DNA of 64,000 nt from Annona cherimola (Eukaryota; Streptophyta; Magnoliopsida; Magnoliales; Annonaceae). Positions 11,701-21,861 of the stretch are shown in pieces; position 1 is the first letter of the stretch; every line of letters begins with the position of its first letter. Made by a program: the position numbers and the translations under genes. The stretch covers positions 39,666,012 through 39,730,011 of the forward strand of contig CM059971.1 of the NCBI GenBank assembly GCA_030490835.1, given 5' to 3'. The notes below the pieces were generated by a model. The model was not told where the DNA came from. It saw nothing but the letters and a program-made list of their open reading frames with translations, and did no database searches.

Positions 11701-11824
11701 TCATGATATATGTTTGGAATATGTAAGAACAGAAGATTAAATTGCAGATATATTCACTAAACCTCTAGCAAAAGAACCATTTTATAAAATTAGAAATGAT
11801 ATGGGTATGTTTGAATTAACTTAA
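8744..11824 (+). pseudogene. pol: SIRE-type Pol of copia-1: protease, integrase, RT, RNase H
   Basis: The pol frame is +1 relative to gag and has no nearby ATG. Protease: FMDSGCSRHM with the catalytic Asp at 8805-8807. Then the gag-pre-integrase HKRLGHINM...CKACQLSKQ zinc motif, the integrase core ([33 protein letters not shown]), the RT ([26 protein letters not shown] at 10881-10892) and RNase H ([26 protein letters not shown]). Damage is slight: TGA 9009 (TTA in copia-4), TAA 9534 (CAA in copia-4) and one frameshift near 11690 just before the end. From 9546 to 11696 the frame is open through integrase C-terminus, RT and RNase H. The frame-corrected stop is TAA 11822-11824. Confidence 0.94.
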
Positions 11825-12153
11825 GATAAGCACAAGCTGAGGGGGAGCACAGGTTCAGGGGGAGCAACCCCGCCATTCTCAAAGGATTAACCCGCTCTAT
11901 CTCTATTTTTTGATAAATTGACAAAAAGGGGGAGAAGAGATCGGGATTTGAGTCTCCGTCTTAAATATGTGTATGAATGTTTTTGGTGATGTATTGAAAG
12001 TAAAATATGTCTATTAATCTTATGTTTTTAACTTGTGATTTATTGGAAGCAAAATATGCATGTTAAACTTCAAAATGCACAAATAGTATGTGTTTAGAGA
12101 TATTTAAAGATATACACTCAAATCGGTTTTGTCAATCATCAAAAGGGGGAGAT
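11825..12153 (+). other. Copia-1 3' untranslated region with four polypurine tracts
   Basis: GGGGGAG occurs four times: 11841-11847, 11858-11864, 11928-11934 and 12145-12151. The last lies directly before the 3' LTR and is the presumed primer for plus-strand synthesis. There is no env-like ORF. The stretch around 11841-11930 resembles the distal part of the env-like region of copia-3, so it may be a deletion scar. Confidence 0.7.
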
Positions 12154-13826
12154 TGTTGGAAACATGTGGAAAATAAGCCAAGTCTATGTTTTGATGATTA
12201 ACAAATCAATTTGATTAAGTTTTGGTTACTAACGTGTTTGAAAAAATGATTAAAGGATATACAAGTGAAGAAAATAAAACATGACATGTCAAGTTGATTT
12301 CCAAGTCGACTCAGGCATCGACTTAGGCCAAGTCGATCCCCAAGCCGACTCAAGAAGCAACTTCAAGACGTCATTTCCTTCCAGAGTTGAAATCGAGAAT
12401 GAGAGGTGCCGAAGTCGCATCCCAAGTCGACTCCGCTTGCAACTTGGGTGAAGTCACAGGCCAAGTCGACTCCAGCATCAACTTCGAAATGACATTTCCT
12501 TCCAGAGTTGAAATCAAGAACGAGAACTGCCGAAGTCACATCCCAAGACGACTCCGCTTGCGACTTGAGTGAAGTCGCAGACCAAGTCGACTCCAGCTTC
12601 GACTTCAGTGCGGAAATTGCTGAAATAAAAGATTTGAATGGAGATGAAGATCAAGACAACTCAAAAAAATCAAATGAAGTCCAGAGCAAGCAAAGTTGCA
12701 TATTTTCATGGAGAATCGAAATTATACATTTGGACCTCTCTCAAGACATGGAGTCAAATGTGCTTTAAGATAGAAGAATTAAAGAATCTTAAGTATAATC
12801 AAAGGAAGAACAACCAAACATGAAGAGATTCAAGCAAGCAAGGCATTCCAAGAACTTCAAGTTCAACCAGCAAGCTGAAGGAGTGAAGTCGCATCCGAAG
12901 TCGACTTCATCTGCGACTTGGGTCAAGTCGAGGACCAAGTCGACCCAGAATGGAACTTGAAGAAGCTGCGGACAGGCGAAGTCGCACCCGAAGTCGACTC
13001 CATCTGCGACTTGAGTGAAGTCGCACCGGAAGTCGACTCCACTTGCGACTTGGGTCGCAACGGTCAGAAAATTTTCGAATGTTGGCGCATTAAATGCGCG
13101 CCACCTACCTCCAAACATTCGGATTCCCTCCACAATTATAAAAGGCATTCAATATGAACGAGGAGGGTAGCTGAGAATTCATTAAGTGTGCATAACTCCC
13201 ATCTTCAAGAGCATTAAGTGATCAAGCCAACATTTAGAAGAAGAACTCCACTTTAAAACTGCCGAGAGCTGATTGCTGAATCTCTAAGCCTACACTACAA
13301 GTTCTTCTCTGTGCCAAAACTGCCTCTACACAATAGTAACGTGTAAAAACTTTCTTTTATTCTTATTATTGTATTGAACTTGATTTAGTTTGGGTAGCTA
13401 AGATCAAGTGTAAGCAAAGTAGTGTGTGATTGGAGTGGAACTCGTCACCTACTTGTGCTGTGTATTGATGATGCCCCCTAAAGCTAGAATCTAGAAGAGA
13501 GCGGAGGCTCTGGTTGTATATGCCCTCTAGAGCTAGAATCTAGAAGAGAGTGGAGACTCTAGTTGTATTCGCGGAATATATAGTGGAACCCAAGTCACAA
13601 GAGGTGTGAGCTTGGAAGAGTGGAGTAGGGAGGTTGCCCGAACCACTATAAAAACCTTGCTTGTTGATTTTTTTTTCTGCTCTCTGCACTATATTGCTTT
13701 CCATTTTGTTTCTTTATAAAGGGGTCTAGATTAATCTGGGGTAAAGTTTCTGTTTAAGTTGAAAATTTTTAATTACCCAATTCACCCCTCCCCTCTTGGG
13801 TATTGGCCATTAACTCGGGACCAACA
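12154..13826 (+). repeat. 3' LTR of copia-1
   Basis: TGTTGGAAAC...GGGACCAACA, 1673 bp, the same length as the 5' LTR. Differences are scattered substitutions, many of them transitions, and are densest in the first 220 bp. The TATA box is at 13137-13144 and the GCGCATT-A-AATGCGC inverted repeat is intact at 13085-13099. Confidence 0.95.
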
Positions 13827-14044
13827 GAAATCCCCTAAGCAAGGTAGTGCACGTTCCTTTTTTTTCCAACAACATGAGGAGCAAGAAAGGAAGAAAAAGA
13901 GGAGAAAAAGAGAAGGAAAAATGGAGAAGAAGAATGGGATTCAAGCTATGAAAAATGGAGTCCAAGTTTGATCCAATTCATATAAGTATACCCTTGATTA
14001 TGGGTTGAAAATCATAACTGAAATTTTCTTAAATCCTATGTGAT

Positions 14045-17000
14045 TGTAACGCCCCAACCCGAGCATCACAACCTTACCTCAAGATCATTCGACTAGTAAA
14101 CGTGATCAGGATTGTTGCCCTGTCACACGGGGGGTTTTAACGGATATTTATCCAATTAAATATCTTTCATAGGAGTTTAATTCATCATATTTTCATTTCA
14201 TGCATATTTGAATCATTTCCATTCAAAAATGTCATAACTAGACATGATTTCCATAACATATTTCAAATCGTCTCATAAATTAGTTGTCACTGCATGTATC
14301 ATAATAGATATCAACATAAATCATCAACGTAAATTTATATTCATTGAACATAAGTTTTTCATAAACATGAAACTTATAATGTTTCTCCATTTCTTCAATG
14401 GATGGCTCCTACTCCTTTGTCAGGTCTCTTCTTTCACCTATCTATGGGTTGGGAAAACGAAAACGTGAGTCGAAACTCAATAAGCAAGCTTATGTTTTGT
14501 AGGCAATTGATTTTGAAGGCATATTTATTTAAAAATATTTTTCTCCCTTCAGTAGAGACACTTATCAAGTGATCAACTACCTGTGGAGCAAAAACTTTTT
14601 CATAAAACATTCAAACACTTTTCATAAATACTTCATAAACATTAGATGTGGAAATTCATAATTTCCATTGATGACGTTATCCTTCATGTGACGGTACGCT
14701 AGCTCGGGGAACCCTCTTTTCATGACATGATCCTTTCCATCCTTAGCGCCGGACCTTCCGACTTGGCAACGTCAAGGGGGACTCCTTGTCCACTTACTAC
14801 CTCGACTAGCCTACTTGATTTCCATTCCATGCATGACTTTTAGTCACCCCGACATTATATACCCCCTTTCACATGGAACTGTCATTCTCATATAGACAAT
14901 TCTTTGTACCATCCCTCTTTAAGCACCATTTCAATGAAACATCGTATAAACTCATGTTTCAACACATTTCATGCGTAATTGCGAAACCATAAGCAATCAT
15001 TTATTTCAATATAAATAAACATTTCAATACACATATAAATAAGGAATGACTACCCTTAAATATCTTGTAATGAAAACCAAAATTATTTAGAAAGCTGCTT
15101 GCTTAGCTTTCTGTTTCGCTTATCCCTTTGCCTTTTCCTATACATATAAGAATGATATAATATTCATATATTTTCTTTGCTTGCATTCAACTCAGTTTTC
15201 CAACCCATTTCCTTCAACATACTTAATTCCTTCGACTTCTCAAGTCATTATGGCCGTATAACACATACTTGTGCACTACATGGGCTATTACACATCACAT
15301 TAAATCTCATAAATAGGGTAACCATTCAACCATATAAAATTCATCAATAATTATCATTTAATGGCTCATTACCTTTCCTGAGCCATTTTCCACTTATTTT
15401 CCAAAATTCACACATCGTTGCTCATTTTAAGCACCCGTTATTGCCTTAAGCCTCATTAATTAATCCCAAAATTTGAGATTAATATCATGAAATTCTAAAC
15501 AGAAAAATATTCACAAAATTTATCATATTTTCATGCATTTTTGCACAAAACCAAATTACATAGGTCATTTACCACTCATGCATGTCTATCCTTTCACATA
15601 TAGCCATTTAACAACACATATATGAGGCATTTCATAAAATTTCCCAAGTCAGAAATTTCATCCACATTTCAGCATGATAATTATCCTTAATTACCATTGT
15701 ACTTAGGGTATTTTTATGGAATATAAATCCACTAATCATAGGTTTCAAAAACAGCAACTTTGGAACCCATCTTTCACACGTTTAACGTGTCTTTTGACAC
15801 ATAACCCTAAGCAGATTTATAAATCCGAATTTTCAGCAATTAATCCAACTTTTCTTAATCCAAATTTAGGGTGGTATTAACATATATATCAATTTGGATA
15901 ATTTCTACATAGATTTCATATTTCTTTTTGATTTTTTTCTCAAACTATCCACATATGCTAAAATCTGGTGTACTGAATTCTCAAAAACTTGAATTAATAT
16001 CAAATCAAGTATTTTGGATCTGAAATTTCTACCATACGTTAATAACTACCTTAATTAACCAAAATAAATATTTTAAGCACAAAAAATTAAGATTTTATAT
16101 TTATTTTGGTATTTTCACCTTGCTGAACAGCTACATCCATTTTTAGATAGCCTGAATCACGTTAATTATGGGATATATTTATACCCGTAAAAACCTAATT
16201 TTTATTTTCCTTTTGTGATCCTTAATATGTTTTATATATCCTGTAAAATTTTCAGCCCAAAATTCCTTGTATAAAAATTATTAAAAATCCTTTTCTACAA
16301 CTGATCCTGTCACCCATTTTGCAACTGGATTATCTTTTTAAGCTGAAAATTGGTTCATTTCTTAATCACCCCATCATTGTTCTTTCCAAAAAATTTAATG
16401 CTACAATTCATCCATTTACTGTTCCATTCATATTTTAGTATACAACATCGTATAACTTTCAGATTTGAGGTATAAACTCAAAATAATCATATACTTACTT
16501 TATTAAATGATAATCTCTCCTTTTTCTCTTCTTTTCCACTTGTTTTTCTTCCTTCTTTGCTGGATCTAGAGCTGGACGTGAGCTGCTGCCTTGGGGTACA
16601 AGTTTCAGCACTTAGAAAAATATTTTCCAACATCTCATTTCCACATGACCGAGCATCCCCCTTATAGAGCTGCAATTTTCAGCTATGGGCCTCACTTGTT
16701 GCTGCATTTTCTACAACCATTGAATGCATGCTTATCTCCACTTATGTGCTGGTGAACTCACAGCCAAGTAAATTCACTTTTTATCTTTCTTGAAAAATCA
16801 AAAATCTGTTTTAATCACAACCGTCCACCTGTCCAAAAATCATGTCCATTGTTGCTGCCCATTTGCATATTTTTTTTCCAACATGATTGGCTTAATCCAA
16901 ACCTTCCAAAATGTTAATCTCATAATTTCATTCAACCGTTTAATTCCATAATACCAAGCCCAACCTCATCAACTTTCATCTCAAATTTCACTTGATTCCG

Positions 17001-17327
17001 CCTTACAGGCGTTGAGTTATGAATTTTTCTATGATTTTTCACCTTAATTTCATAATTATATTTTAGTCTCCATAAATTAAATCATGATTATTATCATGAT
17101 TATTCATAACACATTTTCACCTTTAAATTTTCATTAACCCCCTCGAGTCATACCAACTCACTTTGGGCTCCGGCGATTAAATTTTTAATCACCATTTCCA
17201 ATAGAGACCCTAATTTAAAATGTGACATAATTCACAAAAATCATTCAAAATTCATTTTCATCACATATAAATCATGTATATATGTTCAATGCATCCCATT
17301 GAGTCCTACATAGGTTGAGGTTTCACA
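14045..17327 (-). mobile_element. Gypsy solo LTR 'A' (3283 bp), TSD GTGAT
   Basis: On the - strand it starts TGTGAAACCTCAACC (from 17327) and ends GGGGCGTTACA (at 14045). It is flanked by GTGAT at 14040-14044 and 17328-17332. It holds no coding domain, only LTR hallmarks: terminal box with the CAGGGCAACAATCCTG dyad, hairpin at 14466-14479, GC-rich block near 14690-14810 and a purine-rich leader near 16500-16560. It is inserted in solo LTR O and belongs to the same group as B and G2. Confidence 0.92.
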
Positions 17328-18258
17328 GTGATGTTGCTGTTTTGATGTTTAATCATGATTATATGATGATTCATGATTAGATGAATTATATAAGTTGATT
17401 TATCAAGTTTAATTTAGGGATTAATCAGCCCATATCATCTAATCTACTCTTATGTGTAGTAAATTTGAACTAGGAAAGACAAATATGAAATAAATAGTAA
17501 ATGAACGAATTTTAGCATGAAATTTGTTTGAGAACACATGATATGGTGATTAAGGAATGACCCAATTTTAAGCTCAAAAGGGTAAGCACGTTGCAAATTA
17601 AAAATCCGAGAAAATCAACCTGGACAGGATTGAACGGGTGGCAGGATCAGCTGCACTAAATGATTTTTAATAATTTTTATACAAGGAATTTTGGGCTGAA
17701 AATTTTATAGGATATATAAAAAATATTTAAAAGCATACATGAAAAATAAAAATTAGGTTTTGATGGGTATAAATATAACCCATAATTTAAGTGATTTAGG
17801 CTGTCTAAAAAGGGGTGCTGATGTCCAGCAGAGTAAAAATACCAAAATAAATAGAATTACTAAATATTTCATGCTGAAAATAATTATTTGGATTACTTCA
17901 TGTGGTTATTAAGGTATGGTAGGAATTTCAGATCAAAACTACTTGATTTGATATTAATTCAAGATTTCGAGAATTCAGTGTGCATGAATTCAGCATTATG
18001 GATAGCTTAAGGAATAAATTAAGAAAAATGTTAAATTCCAGGTTTTGTGAAGTAATTTAACTTATAATGGAATATAAATAAGTATTATAAGTGATTATGA
18101 GGATTTAACCTATTAAATATGGGTTTTAGAAAGGATAAAACTTAGGGTTACGTATAAGACCCGATTTCCATGTTTTGATGTTGAAAATGATAAATGGATT
18201 ATGTGAAGTGTTAAAATGCAAAAATGCATAAAGATATGATTGGAACACATGGATTAGG

Positions 18259-19990
18259 TGTTGGAAATATGTGGAAAACAAGCTAAATCTATGTTTTGAT
18301 GATTAACAAATCAATTTAAGTGTTGGCTACTAACATGTTTGTGGAAATGTTTAAGGTATATACATTTGAAGAAAATAAAGCATGGAAGGCCAAGTCGATC
18401 CCCAAGTCGACTCCAGCATCGACTTCAAAATGACGTTTCCTTCCAGAGTTGAAGTCAAGACCCCGAAGTGCCGAAGTCGCACCCCAAGTCGACTCCACTT
18501 GCGACTTGAGGTGAAGTCGCAGGCCAAGTCGACTCCAGTAGCGACTTGGAGGTGTCGTTTTTTGTCCAGAGTTGAAACCAAGATCTGGGGGCACCGAAGT
18601 CGCAGAACAAGTCGACTCTGGCATCGACTTCGATCGGGCAGAAGAGATTTCTCAGAAGACAAGCTGGATTAAATGATTTCAAGATCAACATTAAGATTCT
18701 CAAGTCCAAGGCAAAGCTCCAAGCATATTTTCAAATTATGAATATTAATGAATCAAAGGCAAAATCAACCAATACAGAGTCTCCAAGATTCACAAGGTCT
18801 ACAAAGAAGAAGAACAATCCAAGTTCAAGCATGATGCATAAACTCAACCATTCAAATCAAAGAACTTGCTCATGAATGCAAGAATCAAGACTCATGGATT
18901 CAAGGCTTGCAAAACATGGAGCCAAAAGAAACAAGCTAAAGTGAAGACAATGACTCAAAGAAGAACTCAATCAGGGAAGAACAACAAGGCATGAAGAAAA
19001 CAAAAGCATCCCAAAGATTTCAAGTTCATCAAGATAACTTACGAGGTGAAGTCGCATACCGAAGTCGACTCCACCTGCGACTTGGGTCAAGTCGATGCCC
19101 AACTCGACCCTGACTGGAATTTGAAGTTGCGACGGAGAAGCGAAGTCGCACCCAAAGTCGACTCCATCTGCGACTTGGGTGAAGTCGCATCCGAAGTCGA
19201 CTCCACCTACGACTTGGGTCGCAATGGTCGGAAAATATTCGAACGTTGGTGCATTAAATGCGCGCCACCTACCTTCAAATGTTCGGATTCCCTCCACAAT
19301 TATAAAAGGCATTGAATGTGAACGAGGGAAGTAGCTGAGAATCATTAAGTGTGCATAACTACCATCTTCAAGAGCATTAAAGAGATCAAGTCCATTCAAA
19401 GAAGAAGAACTTCGCTTCAAGTTGCAAGAGCTATATTTCAGAATCTTCAAAGTCACTACTACAAGTTCTTCTCTGCGCCAAACTGCTTCTACACAACTGT
19501 AAAGTGTAGTTTTCCTATTGTTTCATTTGTTTGTGTTGAACTTGATTTAGTTTGAGGAACTAAGATCAAGTGTAAGCAAAGTAGTGTGTGATTGGAGTGT
19601 AACTCATCACCTACTTGTGCTGTAATTTGTTGATGCCCCCTAGAGCTGGAATCTAGAAGAGAGCAAGAGGCTCTGGTTGTATATGCCCCCTAGAGCTGGA
19701 ATCTAGAAGAGAGCAGTGGCTCTAATTGTATTGAGAGAATACAATAGTGGAACCCAAGTCACAAGGAGTGTGAGCTTGGAAGAGTGGAGTAGGGAGGTTG
19801 CCCGAACCACTATAAAAATCTTGTGTGTTTGATTTATTTATCTGCTCTCTACATTATATTACTTTCCATTTCGTTTCTTCATTAAGGGGACTGGATTAAT
19901 CGGGGGTTAAGTTTCTGTTTAAGTTATAAATTTTTAAATACCCAATTCACCCCTCCCCTCTTGGGTTTTGCCATTAACTCGGGACCAATA
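18259..19990 (+). mobile_element. SIRE-type solo LTR 'S2' (1732 bp), TSD TTAGG
   Basis: It starts TGTTGGAAATATGTGG and ends GGGACCAATA, with the usual CA end changed to TA. The 5-bp repeat TTAGG flanks it (18254-18258 and 19991-19995). It has the AAGTCG dyad array, a TATA box (19301-19308) and two copies of the 49-bp unit (about 19634 onward). There is no internal region, so the rest was removed by LTR-LTR recombination. It is inserted in solo LTR O. Confidence 0.93.
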
Positions 19991-21396
19991 TTAGGTTGCT
20001 GTTTTAGTAAATAGTGATAATCTTAAATTTTGAGATTATTATATGATACTTAAGTTAGCACCATTGTATGAAAAATGGAAACTATGTTATAAATGATAAA
20101 TGGAGGTAATGAACCTCCAAATAATAATTTAAATAAATAATTATTATATTTATATAAGATTACCCGACATAAGGGTATTAAAATGAATGAATGGATGATT
20201 TATTTGTATAGGCTATGTGCTAAGTATGCATACCCAACTTGAAAGACAAGCGGGCTAAGCTAGTATAATGTAAGTCTAAATGGATTTATATAGGTTGAAA
20301 AACCTAAGGAATATAAGTATTTGAAGATGATGCAAATAAATAAAATGTTATTTTCATTTATATAGGCAAAGGCAAGGAATGTAATTGATTTTAATTCCTT
20401 GGGGTACAAGTTTCAAATCATTTATTTCTCCTTATGTGCTGAAATGATTTATGATGTTATGTTGATATTTTTATGAGTATGTTTTAACGAACGGGCAAGC
20501 ACAAATTTTAGAAATTGATGGATTTAATGAAAAGCCACAAGTTTTGAAAATGTCGGCTTTAATGAAAGGTCGTAAGTTTGGAACAAGATGGCTTTAATGA
20601 AAAGCCTTAAGGTTTGCTTCATGGGAAGCAAAAGACAGTTTTTAAGATAAATAATTTATCACAAGTGTTGCCAAGGTTGGGAACGCTATATGTTAGTGGA
20701 ATTGAGAAATTTGCTTACTCATAAGCAAGTTCTTCATGATGATTGTTTTAAAGGATTTTATTGATTTATGCCCATGGTTTTAGAAATTTGCTTTTAAGTA
20801 AGCAAGTTCTTTATGATATTGTTTTCAAAAGGACTTTATAAAAAAAAGAGAATTTTGCCCTTTTTTATAAAGAAAAATTATCAGATAAGTTTTGAGTTCT
20901 CTTATGATGTTTTATGATAAATGATTATGCTTATAAAGAAAAAAATTGGTTTTCTATTGTTGAATAGGATTTAAGGATAACCAACCTAATAAGTAATTTC
21001 ATAAAATGGTTTAATTTCAGGTTGCTAAATGACATGCAAAAGACTGTGCAATTCCCCTTTTATATAAAAATAGTGTAATAGATATGTGGACTATTAATCT
21101 AATTTTTAGGTTGTAAAGAAGGGGATGGTATAATTGCATAACTTTTTTAAGCAAAAGGCCCTGAAATGGAAACCAAGAAAATATTAGAGAAATATATGAT
21201 TTATTTTTGGAAATCCAAAAGTTTTGAAATTCTTTTACTATAAGGGTTTCTAAGATGTATTGTTTCTCAAACATTTCAAATGTTTATCTAAATGTTTTAC
21301 TCAAAATACATCTAAAAGAATTTAAGGAAGGTCATCCTAAAAATTAGATTTCAAACAACAACTTGTCAAAGTGGGTGCACTCGCTTACAAGTTGAC

Positions 21397-21567
21397 ACGG
21401 ACTGCGGTCTGTGATGTTATTTTTAAAAATGATTTGTTTTAAAAAGACACAGACTTCGGTCTGCGATAATTTTTAAGTTATGGATGCAAACTGAGGTCTA
21501 TGATCCTGGCTTAAAAGGTCATGGGCTGCGGTCTGTGATATTTTAAACCAAACGGACCGCGGTCCGT
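21397..21567 (+). repeat. GAC-N4-GTC palindrome cluster in LTR O
   Basis: Five dyads lie here: ACGGACTGCGGTCTGT (21397-21412), CAGACTTCGGTCTG (21450-21463, a C(TTCG)G tetraloop form), a decayed copy near 21487, another near 21520, and the perfect palindrome ACGGACCGCGGTCCGT (21552-21567). The counterpart lies at 32444-32615 in solo LTR D. Confidence 0.8.
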
Positions 21568-21861
21568 CAGGATGATGTATGGTGCACCAGTACAAGGAAT
21601 AGGCCGGTTGCAAAGTACGGTCGGGATGGCCGGGGCTCACTCTACATATGGCCAAGTCGCTAAGGGATGGCAGGAGGCCAGCGGCGCCGTCCCTGAGATG
21701 GAGCAGGATGAAAGAACAGCTGCTTGGTTAGCATGCTGTTAAGTATGAATTCTCTTCCAAAAGGTAGAGTGATCACTTGCTAAGTGTCACTACTGGATGG
21801 AGAAAAATTTGCTTATGTTTTACTTTTGAAAAGCACTAAGATTGGGACATGAAAGTATATT

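Larger units (their letters stand above)
5152..13826 (+). mobile_element. Complete SIRE-type Ty1/copia retrotransposon copia-1 (8675 bp)
   Basis: It has two LTRs of identical length (1673 bp each, 5152-6824 and 12154-13826), TG...CA ends and a perfect 5-bp target-site duplication GAAAT (5147-5151 and 13827-13831). Internal order is primer site, gag, protease, integrase, RT, RNase H and polypurine tracts, which is the Ty1/copia order. A two-knuckle Gag with a central coiled coil and the [17 protein letters not shown] motif place it in the SIRE/Maximus lineage. There is no env-like ORF between pol and the 3' LTR, unlike copia-3. Gag and pol carry several stops and frameshifts, so it is non-autonomous today, although it is the least decayed element in the window. 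Confidence 0.95.

Noticed and set aside
14045..17327. LTR A as one LTR of a full element together with LTR B
   Set aside because: Each has its own perfect and different TSD (GTGAT, ATATT), and the DNA between them is LTR O and S2, not an internal region.
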